Source of the DNA: Bog-877 sp050734135
GTDB lineage: Bacteria; Chloroflexota; Dormibacteria; Aeolococcales; Bog-877
Assembly: GCA_050734135.1 (NCBI GenBank)
Contig: JBOHUG010000082.1
Location: 1 to 64,000 of the forward strand
Reading direction: 5' to 3'
Length of the DNA stretch: 64,000 nucleotides
The position numbers were made by a program, and so were the translations under genes. The notes below the pieces were generated by a model, which was given only the letters and a program-made list of their open reading frames with translations, was not told the origin of the DNA and made no database searches. Each line of letters begins with the position of its first letter. Within the stretch, counting starts at the first letter, position 1. Positions 9,188 to 18,090 of the stretch are shown here, piece after piece.

Positions 9188-10503
9188 AGTCCCTGGCTGA
9201 CTCCTCGGAAATGAGTGCAGGTTCGGCCGTGGGGGATGCGGTCGGTGGAGCAAATAGGCCCCTACTGCTGCGCCCGGATGATGAGATCCGGCTGGAGTGT
9301 TCCGAGATGGCCCACCGCGGCCTGGGGGTGGGACGGGTTTCTGGACTCGTGGTATTTCTTTTCGGGGCCCTGGCTGGGGAGGAGGTGACCGCAAGGGTGA
9401 CCAAGGTCCAGCGTCGCCACGCCTTTGCCGACACCATTAAGGTGCACCGATCTTCGCGGTACCGGGTTGACCCGCCGTGTCCCTACTTTGGCAGCTGCGG
9501 GGGCTGCCAGCTTCAGCACGCCGACTACCCATATCAGGTGGAGGTCAAGCGGGAGGTCTTGCAGCGGGCCCTGGACCGAGCAGGGATCGAGAGACCGGCT
9601 GACGTCGAGGCGCTGGCGGCGGCCCACCCCTGGCGGTACCGCTGGCGCGGAGAATTCCACCGCAGCGAGAGCGGATCCCCGCTCGGCTTCAAGAGTCGGA
9701 AGAGCTACCAGGTGCTGGGAGTCGCCGACTGCCTGATCCACCATTCGACCATCACGGGGTGCCTGGCGGCGATTGGCGCGGCGGTGGCCAGCCAGAGTGC
9801 ATCAGTCCAAACCGTACAGCTGACCGTCGGAGACCAGGGTCGAGAGCTGCTGGTGGATGCTCGACCTGACGGGTCGGCCAGCGCCGCCATCGTCGTCGGG
9901 GCGTCGCCCGAAGTGGCTGACGGCGTCACTCTGACCGATGAAGCAACCAGATTCACCTATGAGGAGCGCGACTTCCGTGTCTTTTCCGATTCTTTCATCC
10001 AAGTGAATGAAGCCACCGTCGCGCTCCTCTACGAGGGTGTGTGTGCGCTGCTGGCACCCGAGGTGGAGGGGGCTCATGTGATTGACGCCTACGGCGGCTT
10101 GGGAGTCCTCAGCCTGCGGCTGGCAGACCTCGGCGCCCGTGTCACGGTTATCGAGGCGAATCCCGTCTCGGCCCGCCTCTGTCAGCTTCATGCGGAGATG
10201 TATGCCCCGAACCGCGTAACCACGATCTGCGGCTCGGTCGAGTCCGAACTGCCGCGGGCGGATCCCGCCACGGCGCTGGTACTTGACCCGCCCCGTGCCG
10301 GTCTTGGTCCCGAGGTGCGCGACTGGCTGGTGCGGGCGGGTCCTGCCACGGTGGTGTATCTGAGCTGCGAGGTCTCGGCGCTTACCCGGGATCTTCAGGT
10401 GCTCTGCCAGATCGGCCCCTACCGAGTGGAGGTGGTCCGGCTGGTAGACATGTTCCCGCAGACTTACCACTTCGAGACTCTGGTCCTGCTCCGGCGCAGG
10501 TGA
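9184..10503 (+). CDS. TRAM-domain class I SAM-dependent RNA (uracil-5-)methyltransferase, RlmCD/TrmA-like
   Basis: 439 aa. A TRAM RNA-binding domain (residues ~30-90) is followed by the iron-sulfur cysteine cluster CPYFGSCGGC (Cys99, 105, 108; a fourth candidate lies in VADCLIH), a Rossmann SAM domain (DAYGGLGVLSLRLA) and the DPPR motif. The catalytic Cys395 is in LSCEVSALTRDL. The family makes 5-methyluridine in 23S rRNA (RlmC/D) or tRNA; which target applies here cannot be told. The TTG at 9184 overlaps the gatB stop; an ATG at 9211 is an alternative start that loses nine disordered residues. Confidence 0.9.
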   Translation: MKSLADSSEMSAGSAVGDAVGGANRPLLLRPDDEIRLECSEMAHRGLGVGRVSGLVVFLFGALAGEEVTARVTKVQRRHAFADTIKVHRSSRYRVDPPCPYFGSCGGCQLQHADYPYQVEVKREVLQRALDRAGIERPADVEALAAAHPWRYRWRGEFHRSESGSPLGFKSRKSYQVLGVADCLIHHSTITGCLAAIGAAVASQSASVQTVQLTVGDQGRELLVDARPDGSASAAIVVGASPEVADGVTLTDEATRFTYEERDFRVFSDSFIQVNEATVALLYEGVCALLAPEVEGAHVIDAYGGLGVLSLRLADLGARVTVIEANPVSARLCQLHAEMYAPNRVTTICGSVESELPRADPATALVLDPPRAGLGPEVRDWLVRAGPATVVYLSCEVSALTRDLQVLCQIGPYRVEVVRLVDMFPQTYHFETLVLLRRR

Positions 10504-10543
10504 CTCCTTCATCGCCGCCCCATATCCGATACTGAAGCCGGAA

Positions 10544-10577
10544 GGGGAGAGCACTCCCCCGAGCCGAGGAATCCTCG
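10544..10577 (+). promoter_or_regulatory. Two consecutive inverted repeats in the dnaE leader
   Basis: GGGGAG-AGCA-CTCCCC (10544-10559, 6-bp stem, 4-nt loop) is followed after 5 nt by the perfect palindrome CGAGGAATCCTCG (10565-10577). The second ends only 7 nt before the dnaE GTG. No T-tract follows, so a Rho-independent terminator is unlikely. They could be an operator pair or a translational control element. A possible -10 (GATACT, 10528-10533) lies just upstream. Confidence 0.45.
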
Positions 10578-10584
10578 TATACCT

Positions 10585-13500
10585 GTGACTTCCGTCGAGT
10601 TCGCTCACCTCCACACCCATTCCGAGTACTCGTTGCTCGACGGGGCGGCTCGGGTGAGGGGTTTGGCCCAGCGGGCCCATGATCTGGGTCAGACCGCGAT
10701 CGCCGTCACTGACCACGGCGTCCTGGCTGGGGCGATCGAGTTCTACGAGGCGGCCATCGAGGTGGGGATCACCCCGATCATCGGCTGTGAGGTGTACGTC
10801 GCCGCCCGATCCCACCTCCAGAAGGAGGGCCGGGCTGATCGTGACCCGTTCCATCTGGTCCTCCTCGCCCGGGACCGGGAGGGTTATGCCAACCTGGTAA
10901 AGCTGGTCAGCAGGGCCCACCTGGACGGCTTCTACTACAAGCCCCGCATCGACCATGAACTTCTGGCCGAACATTCGGCCGGGCTGATCGGGCTCTCCGG
11001 CTGCATTGGTGGAGAGGTGCCGCAGCGCCTTCTCGCAGGAGACACCGACGGGGCCCTAGCGATCGCCCGTGAGTACTCGCAGATCCTCGGTCCCGATGGC
11101 TACTTCCTGGAGATCCAGGACCATGGCATGGAGGAGGAGCGAGTCGTCCGCGAAGGCTTGATCCAGATCGCCCGGCAGATCGACCTTCCCCTCGTTGCGA
11201 CCAACGACTGCCACTACGTCGACCGTGACGACGCAGAGGCGCACGACGTGCTCCTCTGCATCCAGACCGGGAGCCGCTTGGACGATCCGAAACGGCTCAG
11301 ATTCTCTGGCCCCCACTTCTACGTCAGCTCCGCGGAGGAAATGGCCGCAAAGTTCGCCTACTGCCTGGAGGCAGTCAACAACAGCTCCGCAATCGCCTCC
11401 CGCTGCCGCTTCGAGCCGCTCCTGAACCAGCATCTGGTGCCTCTCTACGACGTGCCCGCCGGGCAGGACGCGGACGGGCTGTTGGAGCTGGTCGCAAGCC
11501 AGGGGCTGCGGCAGCGGCGCCACGGCGAGGATCCAGCGCCGGAGTATCTGGAGCGGCTGCGCTACGAGCTGAGCGTGATTCGCGAAACCGGGTTTGCGGC
11601 CTACTTCCTGATTGCCTGGGATTTCACCAGGGCTGGACGGGAGGAAGGGGTCAAGATCGGTCCTGGGCGCGGCTCCTCCGCTGGAAGCCTGGTCGCCTAC
11701 AGCCTGGGAATCACCGATATCGATCCCCTCCGGTACGGACTGATCTTCGAGAGGTTCCTCAATCCAGAGCGGGTGTCGATGCCGGACTTCGACATCGACT
11801 TCGACGTGGCGGGGCGGGCGCGGGTCATCGACTACGTCACGCGTCGCTACGGAACTGGCCGGGTGGCGCAAATCGTCACCTACGGGACGATGGCGGCTCG
11901 GGCGGCTATTCGCGACGTCGGCCGAGCCCTAAATGTTCCCCTGCCCGATGTCGACCAGCTGGCCAAGCTGATTCCTACCAGGCCCGGAGTCACCCTTGAC
12001 GCGGCGCTGCGCGAGTCGAACGAACTGAAAGTTATTTACGACAGTCAGCCATGGGCGCAGCGGCTGGTGGATAGCGCGCGGAGGCTGGAAGGGATCTCGC
12101 GGAACGCTGGGACCCACGCCGGCGGGGTGGTGATCGCCCCGGGACCGCTTACTGACTATGTCCCACTGCAGCGCGCGACCACCAATCGCGAGGCGGTGGT
12201 GACCCAATTCGACATGGATGGCGTCCAGAAGATTGGACTTCTAAAGATGGACTTTCTGGGGCTGGAGAACCTCACCATCCTGGAGGAGACCCTCCAGAAC
12301 ATCGAGCAGCTCCGCGGGACGCGGCCCGACCTCGACGCCATCCCGCTCGACGACGATGCCACCTACGAGCTGCTGGCTCGCGGTGACACCCTCGGTGTCT
12401 TCCAGCTGGAGCAGCCAGGGGGACGACGGATTGTCATGGAGATGCGCCCGCGCAACCTCGAGGACATGGCCGCCGCGGTCGCTCTCAATCGGCCAGGAGT
12501 GATTGAAGGCGGGGCGACGGCGCTCTACATGAAGCGGCGGCGTGGCGAGGAGCCGATCACCTACATGCTTCCCGAATTGGAGCCAGTGCTCAAGGAGACC
12601 CACGGGGTGATCGTTTACCAGGACCAGGTGATGCAAATCGCCGCCGCGGCAGCCGGATTCAGCCTCGGCGCCGCCGACTTGCTGCGCGCGGCGATGGGCA
12701 AGAAGGACAAAGCGAAGATGGCTGCCCAGCGCGAGCGATTCATCGCCGGCGCTGTCAGCCGGGGAGTTGCCGAACAGACCGCGGTCGAGGTCTTTGATTA
12801 CATCGATTACTTCGCCGGTTACGGTTTCAACAAGGCCCATTCGGTTGCGTACGGATTGATCAGCTACCAGACTGCTTACTTCAAGGCCCACTTTCCCTTG
12901 GAATTTATGGCCGCATTGCTGAACAGCAAGGCCAGCGACTTTGAACGGCTCAAGCGGGCCATCCAAGACACCCAGGCCCGCGGTATTGTGGTTCGCTCCC
13001 CGGATGTCAACCGCTCCCGCGCGCCGTTCAGCGTCGTCCCCGGTGGTGCCGGGCCCGAGGTGCCCGGGGAGGCGGCCAGGAGCGAGATCCTCTTCGGACT
13101 TCAGCACATCAAGAACGTGGGGGAGTCGGCAGCTCAGGTACTGGTCTCAGTACGGGACGCGGATGGCCCTTTCAGCTCGCTGGTCAACCTGTGCAGCAGG
13201 GTCCGGGGGCGAGAGCTCAACCGGCGGGCAGTGGAGGCGCTTGTCCGAAGCGGGGCGTGTGACTCTCTGGGTGACCGCGGCGTACTGCTTGCCCAAATAG
13301 ACTTCGCCATGCGCCGGGCGGAGATCGCCGCCCGGGAGCGGGACTCGGGCCAGATTGCGCTCTTCGACACCGATCCTTCGGAGAAACCGGCTCCAGGGGT
13401 GGAAGAGGGGTCACAGGTCCCGGCCGTCGTTCTGACCGAGGAGACGCAACGGGTAAGGCTTGCCTGGGAACGGGAGCATCTGGGCATCTACCTGAGCGAA

Positions 13501-14217
13501 CATCCTCTGCAGCGGATCAGCCAGGAGCTGAGCCGGCGCACCGACACCACGATTTCGGATCTGGCTCGGCTGGAGGGCACGGTGGTCCAGGTCGGCGGTT
13601 CGGTGCGCGAGTGCCGTCGGGTGACGAGTCGGCGTGGGGAGGCAATGGCCTTTGCCCAAATCGAAGACCTCACCGGGGTGTGCGAGGTGGTGGTCTTTCA
13701 CTCCCTGTACCAGCGTGCCGCGGCCTTGCTGCAAGCGGATGAGGTGGTGGTGGTTCGGGGTCGAGTGGAAGTGGGAGCTCGCCGGGGGCCGGGGAGCACC
13801 GACGGGTCCAGGCAGCTCAATCCGGGTGTGGAGGGTGAGGAACTGGCAGAGCCGATCACTTCCGATGAGGTGGAGGAGGCCCGGGTAATCGCGGAGGAGC
13901 TGCTGGCGCTGGACGATCCGCTATTGACAAACTGGCGCGCTAGGACGGTGATCCATGTTCGAGCTTATGAGGGGGGCGAGGAGGCTCTGCGGCGACTGGC
14001 TGCTGTGCTGCAGGCCCACCCCGGGGAGTCGCGCGTGATCCTGCACCTTCGGGACACTGATGGGGACCATGAGTTGGAGCTGGGGACCGAGCACCAGGCT
14101 GCCAGCTCCCCCCAATTAGAGGCGGAAGTGGTAGGGCTATTCGGGACCGGGTCGTACGGGGCGGATGCGATCAGGGCGATGGCGCCGCCACCCCGAATTC
14201 GAGGGCGCAACCGCTGA
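10585..14217 (+). CDS. dnaE: DNA polymerase III alpha subunit DnaE
   Basis: 1210 aa replicative polymerase. The N-terminal PHP domain (HLHTHSEYSLLDG, VTDHG, GCEVYV, SGCIGGE, NDCHY) appears to retain the metal-binding histidines and acids. The polymerase core includes GPGRGSSAGSLVAY and the catalytic acids Asp401 and Asp403 in MPDFDIDFD. GYGFNKAHSVAYG and LTEETQ follow; the tandem HhH and the C-terminal OB fold (VVQVGGSVRECRRVTSRRG, about residues 995-1070) complete it. It is the DnaE1 type, not PolC. The GTG start is set by the very early FAHLHTHS motif. An intact PHP site suggests intrinsic 3'-5' proofreading, as in other non-proteobacterial DnaE. Confidence 0.97.
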   Translation: MTSVEFAHLHTHSEYSLLDGAARVRGLAQRAHDLGQTAIAVTDHGVLAGAIEFYEAAIEVGITPIIGCEVYVAARSHLQKEGRADRDPFHLVLLARDREGYANLVKLVSRAHLDGFYYKPRIDHELLAEHSAGLIGLSGCIGGEVPQRLLAGDTDGALAIAREYSQILGPDGYFLEIQDHGMEEERVVREGLIQIARQIDLPLVATNDCHYVDRDDAEAHDVLLCIQTGSRLDDPKRLRFSGPHFYVSSAEEMAAKFAYCLEAVNNSSAIASRCRFEPLLNQHLVPLYDVPAGQDADGLLELVASQGLRQRRHGEDPAPEYLERLRYELSVIRETGFAAYFLIAWDFTRAGREEGVKIGPGRGSSAGSLVAYSLGITDIDPLRYGLIFERFLNPERVSMPDFDIDFDVAGRARVIDYVTRRYGTGRVAQIVTYGTMAARAAIRDVGRALNVPLPDVDQLAKLIPTRPGVTLDAALRESNELKVIYDSQPWAQRLVDSARRLEGISRNAGTHAGGVVIAPGPLTDYVPLQRATTNREAVVTQFDMDGVQKIGLLKMDFLGLENLTILEETLQNIEQLRGTRPDLDAIPLDDDATYELLARGDTLGVFQLEQPGGRRIVMEMRPRNLEDMAAAVALNRPGVIEGGATALYMKRRRGEEPITYMLPELEPVLKETHGVIVYQDQVMQIAAAAAGFSLGAADLLRAAMGKKDKAKMAAQRERFIAGAVSRGVAEQTAVEVFDYIDYFAGYGFNKAHSVAYGLISYQTAYFKAHFPLEFMAALLNSKASDFERLKRAIQDTQARGIVVRSPDVNRSRAPFSVVPGGAGPEVPGEAARSEILFGLQHIKNVGESAAQVLVSVRDADGPFSSLVNLCSRVRGRELNRRAVEALVRSGACDSLGDRGVLLAQIDFAMRRAEIAARERDSGQIALFDTDPSEKPAPGVEEGSQVPAVVLTEETQRVRLAWEREHLGIYLSEHPLQRISQELSRRTDTTISDLARLEGTVVQVGGSVRECRRVTSRRGEAMAFAQIEDLTGVCEVVVFHSLYQRAAALLQADEVVVVRGRVEVGARRGPGSTDGSRQLNPGVEGEELAEPITSDEVEEARVIAEELLALDDPLLTNWRARTVIHVRAYEGGEEALRRLAAVLQAHPGESRVILHLRDTDGDHELELGTEHQAASSPQLEAEVVGLFGTGSYGADAIRAMAPPPRIRGRNR

Positions 14218-14227
14218 CGGCCGGCGG

Positions 14228-14797
14228 CTAGATCTGACGCAAGCTGGTGAGGAGCGCGGGAAACAGCACATTCGCCAAGGCGATGTAAACGACCACCGCG
14301 ACGACCAGACCAATCACGGCTGCCATCTCAGCCTGCACCCGGGCGCTGCGCTGGATTGGCTCGATCAGCCGGTCGGTGATCCGCTTGATGGAGTAGACAA
14401 ACGGGTGCCAGGGGTCGAGGTGCAGGGCGCTGATCAGCACCCTGATCAAGAGCAGCACCACGATCACCAAAGCGACAGCACTGATGAATTGGAAGATGAC
14501 ATTGAAAATGACTTCGACGGGGTCCGCGAAGTTGTTCTGGGCTAAGGTCTGGAGCAGTTGCGCCAGCGCGAAGACCACCACCAGAGCCAGCAAGGGGGAG
14601 AAATCTAGTCCGGCGATGGTCGGCAGGACTTTGCGCAAGGGCCGAATCACCGGCATCACCAGGGCCTCCAGCAGGTGACCCGCGGGGGTGGCGTAGGCCT
14701 CGGGGAAGAACGACATGAAGGCCCAGGCGAGGATGCAGAAGGCGTAGATCTCAAGCAGAACGGCCAAGTCGTTGACGAGGATCTCAACTAGGTGCAT
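14228..14797 (-). CDS. YggT-family integral membrane protein
   Basis: 189 aa with two copies of the YggT unit. Each has a transmembrane helix, an amphipathic stretch with a Pro-rich connector (EALVMPVIRPLRKVLP and SIKRITDRLIEPIQ), then further hydrophobic helices (LLALVVVFALAQLL, AVIGLVVAVVVYIALANVLF). YggT proteins occur widely in bacteria and plastids and have been linked to osmotic tolerance and cell-division/photosystem assembly; the molecular role is unclear. Its stop is 10 nt from that of dnaE (convergent). The ATG follows a -10 box by 7 nt, indicating a leaderless message. Confidence 0.85.
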   Translation of the reverse strand: MHLVEILVNDLAVLLEIYAFCILAWAFMSFFPEAYATPAGHLLEALVMPVIRPLRKVLPTIAGLDFSPLLALVVVFALAQLLQTLAQNNFADPVEVIFNVIFQFISAVALVIVVLLLIRVLISALHLDPWHPFVYSIKRITDRLIEPIQRSARVQAEMAAVIGLVVAVVVYIALANVLFPALLTSLRQI

Positions 14798-14804
14798 TGG
14801 CCGG

Positions 14805-14810
14805 AGTATA
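14805..14810 (-). promoter_or_regulatory. -10 box of the YggT gene (leaderless)
   Basis: On the minus strand TATACT lies 7 nt before the ATG of the YggT gene, so the transcript start would coincide with the initiation codon. No clear -35 hexamer and no Shine-Dalgarno are visible. The 123-nt gap to the aminotransferase gene holds nothing else recognisable. Confidence 0.5.
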
Positions 14811-14920
14811 GATTGGGGCAGAGTTCCTAGCCGCGGGCCGCGAAGTGGCGCCGAGTTGGTGTCGTATTTGCGAGTGACCGGGAATCCACGGTGCTGCGAG
14901 CGGCTGCCGACCGGCCCTCC

Positions 14921-16258
14921 TCAGCCTTCGACGTAGCTGTCGGCCACTCCGAGAGCTTGGTCCAGCCGCCCGATACCGTCCTCGAGTTCCGCCCTGCTAA
15001 TGATCAGCGGAGGCGCTACGTGGATCCGGTTGAAGTGGCTGAATGGCCATAGCCCCAGCTCCCGGCAGGCAGCCCCCAGCTTGACCATGGGCTCCTTCGC
15101 GGTACCGCTCGCGTTGTAGGGCACCAGCATCTCCCGGGTTTCCCGGTTCCGGACCAACTCGACAGCCCAGAACAGACCGCGGCCGCGCACCTCCCCGATC
15201 GAGGGGTGGCGCTGCTGCAACCCGAGAAGCGCCGGCCCCGCCACCTCGCGACCTAGGCTGCGGACCTGGTGGAGGAGGTTGGTCTCCTCGAAAACCCGAA
15301 TGCTGGCGACGCCGGCCGCGCACGCAAGCGGGTGACCTGAATACGTCAGTCCACCGGGATAGACCCGGTCGGCAAAGGATCCCCAGATATTCTCGGAAAC
15401 GATGACGCCTCCCAGCGGGACGTAGCCGGAGTTCACCCCTTTGGCGAAGGTGATGAGGTCGGGGGTAACCCCCCAGGCATCGACCGCGAACCACTCTCCG
15501 ATCCGGCCGAAGCCGACCATGACCTCGTCGCAGACCATTACGATCTCGAACTCATCGCAGAGGGAGCGAACTCCAGCCAGATAGCCGGGTGGCGGGATCA
15601 GCACCCCATTGGTACCAACGATCGTCTCCAGGAAAATCGCGGCGATCGTCGCCGGTCCCTCCAGTTCGATCACCTCCCGGAGGTGACTCAGGGCGGCCCT
15701 GCACTCCTCCTCCTCGGTCTTAGCGCCGAAGGACGAGCGGTACAGATAAGGGCCGAGGAAATGGACGACCCCAGGGATGCCCGGCTCATTGGCCCAGCGA
15801 CGGGGATCTCCGGTGACCGTGATGGAGCCTCCAGTCGCACCGTGATAGCTGCGGTAGGTGCCCAGGATCTTTTGCCGGCCGGTGTGCAGCCGGGCCATCC
15901 GGATGGCGTGCTCGTTGGCCTCGGTGCCGCCGTTGGTGAAGAAGACGTAGTTGAGGTCGCCCGGAGCCCGCTCGGCAATCAGGGTCGCCAGCTCGCTCCG
16001 GGTGTCGTTGCCAAAATCCGGCGCCAGGGTGCAGAGCAGACTGGCTTGCTCCTGGATAGCGCCGATCAGGGCCGGGTGCTGGTGGCCGAGGTTGGTGAAA
16101 ACCAGCTGCGAAGCGAAGTCCAGGTAGCGATTGCCGTCTCGGTCCCAGAACCAGCAGCCGGCCGCCCCGGAGGGTTTGAACTGCGATAGCCCCCGCTGCG
16201 AGGACCAGGTGTGAAAGACATGGTCAAGCGCAATCGTGGGGGCAGCCTCGCTGGACAC
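14921..16258 (-). CDS. Class III PLP-dependent aminotransferase (omega-amino acid:pyruvate type)
   Basis: 445 aa fold-type I aminotransferase. Features are the cofactor-phosphate motif NGGTEANEHAIRMAR, DEV (residues 244-246) stacking on PLP, and the Schiff-base Lys273 in ITFAKGVNSGYVPLGG. It resembles taurine/beta-alanine/omega-amino acid:pyruvate transaminases. The upstream neighbour on the same strand is a CoA-acylating semialdehyde dehydrogenase. Together they could turn beta-alanine into malonate semialdehyde and then acetyl-CoA (inference). Start: GTG at 16258 has AAAGGAG 5 nt upstream; an ATG at 16273 overlapping the mmsA stop (ATGA) is the alternative but lacks a ribosome binding site. 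Confidence 0.88.
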   Translation of the reverse strand: MSSEAAPTIALDHVFHTWSSQRGLSQFKPSGAAGCWFWDRDGNRYLDFASQLVFTNLGHQHPALIGAIQEQASLLCTLAPDFGNDTRSELATLIAERAPGDLNYVFFTNGGTEANEHAIRMARLHTGRQKILGTYRSYHGATGGSITVTGDPRRWANEPGIPGVVHFLGPYLYRSSFGAKTEEEECRAALSHLREVIELEGPATIAAIFLETIVGTNGVLIPPPGYLAGVRSLCDEFEIVMVCDEVMVGFGRIGEWFAVDAWGVTPDLITFAKGVNSGYVPLGGVIVSENIWGSFADRVYPGGLTYSGHPLACAAGVASIRVFEETNLLHQVRSLGREVAGPALLGLQQRHPSIGEVRGRGLFWAVELVRNRETREMLVPYNASGTAKEPMVKLGAACRELGLWPFSHFNRIHVAPPLIISRAELEDGIGRLDQALGVADSYVEG

Positions 16259-16269
16259 GGCAACTCCTT

Positions 16270-17799
16270 TCATCGGTTGGTGGGGAACGAGAAATTGACT
16301 GCGGGACGGGTTTCCCCGGTCTCCTGCCATCTTCCAGTCACCACCTTGGTGCGGGTGAAGAAACGAATCCCGTCGGTCCCGTACATGTGGCTATCGCCGA
16401 AGAGGGAGTCCTTCCAGCCACCGAAGGAAAAGGTTCCGACCGGGACGGGAATAGGGACATTGACCCCGACCATGCCGACCTCGGCCTCGCGGCAGAACCG
16501 GCGCGCCGCTGCCCCGTCGCGGGTGAAGATCGCGCCGCCGTTTCCGTACGGATTGGCGTTCACCACGGCCAGCGCGTCCGGGTAGGTGGGGCAGCGGACG
16601 ACGCACAACACGGGACCGAAGATCTCGTCCTGGTAAACCTGCATGTCCGGCGTGACCCGATCGAGCAGAGTGGCTCCCAAGAAGAATCCCGCGCCTTCAA
16701 CTCGAAGCGAGCGACCGTCCACGACCACTGTCGCTCCCTCGTCCGCGCCGGTACGGATGTACGCCGCGACTCGATCCCGGTGAGCCGCGGTGATCAGGGG
16801 GCCCATCTCGGAGGTCGGGTCAGTGCCAGGTCCGATCCGCAACCGTCCCATGTTGGAGGCGACCAACTCCACCAGTGGGTCCGCGGCATCTCCCACCGCC
16901 ACCAGCACCGAGATCGCCATACAGCGCTCCCCAGCCGAGCCGAAGGCTGCTGAGACGGCAGCGTTGGCGGCCGCCTCAAGGTCGGCGTCAGGCAGCACTA
17001 CCATGTGGTTCTTGGCGCCCCCCAGCGCCTGCACTCGCTTGCCGTGCTTGGCCGCTCGCTGATAGATCTGGCGCGCGACCGGGGTCGATCCCACCGAGCT
17101 GACCGCGGCCACATCGGGATGGTCGATCAGCCGATTGACGGTGCCGGGGTCTCCGTGAAGCACACTCAATACCCCGGCTGGTAGACCAGCCTGGGTGAAC
17201 AGTTCGGCCAGCAGCACTGGTGCGCCGGGATCCTTCTCACTTGGCTTGAGAATGAAGGCGTTTCCGCAGGCCAGGGCGCTGCAGATCATCCACAGCGGCA
17301 CCATCACCGGGAAGTTAAAGGGCGAGACTCCGACCGCGACCCCGACCGGGAAGCGGTACTCCTCAACATCGATGTTCGAGGAGACCTCCATCGACTTGCT
17401 TCCCTTGAGCAGGTGGGAGAGTCCGCAGGCGAAGTCCACGTTCTCCAGCCCTCGGGAGATCTCGCCCCTGGCATCGGAGAGGACCTTGCCGTGCTCGCGG
17501 GTGATCGCCAGCGCCACCCGATCGGCGTGCTGGGACAGCAGTTCCCGGAAGCGGAAGAAGATCTCCGCCCGCTGCGCCAGCGTGGTGGCGGCCCAGTTCT
17601 GCTGGGCCACCTGGGCGAGTCCGACCGTCTCGTCCACTTCCGCTTCCGAAGCGACCGGAACCACTCCCGTCTGCTCTCCCGTCGCCGGATCGTAGATGGG
17701 CAGGAAGGCGCTGTCACGGGAGAGCCGAGGTTCGCCTCCGATGAAATGGTGGGTAACGCCGATCTCGGCGCTGGCCCGAGCAACCTGCCCAGTCGTCAT
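16270..17799 (-). CDS. mmsA: CoA-acylating (methyl)malonate-semialdehyde dehydrogenase
   Basis: 509 aa aldehyde dehydrogenase with nucleophile Cys293 in GSAGERCMAIS. Asn264 (LGGAKNHMV) stands where ordinary ALDHs have the general-base Glu; this Asn and the FNFPVMVPLWM motif characterise the CoA-dependent methylmalonate-semialdehyde dehydrogenase subgroup. It oxidises methylmalonate or malonate semialdehyde to propionyl- or acetyl-CoA with NAD+, releasing CO2, in valine, myo-inositol or beta-alanine breakdown. It is the first gene of a two-gene minus-strand operon with the aminotransferase. ATG 17799 is chosen; a GTG at 17820 is also in frame. Confidence 0.92.
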   Translation of the reverse strand: MTTGQVARASAEIGVTHHFIGGEPRLSRDSAFLPIYDPATGEQTGVVPVASEAEVDETVGLAQVAQQNWAATTLAQRAEIFFRFRELLSQHADRVALAITREHGKVLSDARGEISRGLENVDFACGLSHLLKGSKSMEVSSNIDVEEYRFPVGVAVGVSPFNFPVMVPLWMICSALACGNAFILKPSEKDPGAPVLLAELFTQAGLPAGVLSVLHGDPGTVNRLIDHPDVAAVSSVGSTPVARQIYQRAAKHGKRVQALGGAKNHMVVLPDADLEAAANAAVSAAFGSAGERCMAISVLVAVGDAADPLVELVASNMGRLRIGPGTDPTSEMGPLITAAHRDRVAAYIRTGADEGATVVVDGRSLRVEGAGFFLGATLLDRVTPDMQVYQDEIFGPVLCVVRCPTYPDALAVVNANPYGNGGAIFTRDGAAARRFCREAEVGMVGVNVPIPVPVGTFSFGGWKDSLFGDSHMYGTDGIRFFTRTKVVTGRWQETGETRPAVNFSFPTNR

Positions 17800-17844
17800 C
17801 CCCACAGGGCCTTCTTCCACAGTGCCGATGCTCTCATGGTCACC

Positions 17845-17874
17845 AATCTAATCCTCCTTCTGGTCAGAGTTCAA
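17845..17874 (-). promoter_or_regulatory. Candidate promoter of the mmsA-aminotransferase operon
   Basis: Minus-strand TTGAAC (17869-17874), an 18-nt spacer and TAGATT (17845-17850) give a reasonable sigma-70-type promoter with a transcript start about 40 nt before the mmsA ATG. The rest of the 291-nt divergent gap (17,800-18,090) toward the DMT exporter shows no gene or other element I recognise. Confidence 0.45.
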
Positions 17875-18090
17875 AGCACCGGTCTACCACCAGCGATGAC
17901 GGCGGGTCCGCTGGACATCATCGGAAGCCCGGAATCAACCGAGCCCTGGGGGAGTCTCTGTAGCAGCGGCACCGCAGCTGTCCGGGAAGATGGCCCTGAC
18001 TGGGAACTAAGCTGGGCGGTAGTGCGCCTGGGTTGAGGTCTGGCACGACCGGCCTCGAGCACCGGTACGAATCCGTCAGGGGAGTAAGCA

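Noticed and set aside
10544..10577. Rho-independent terminator after the RNA methyltransferase gene
   Set aside because: Hairpins are strong but no T-tract follows either, so they are listed as regulatory repeats instead.
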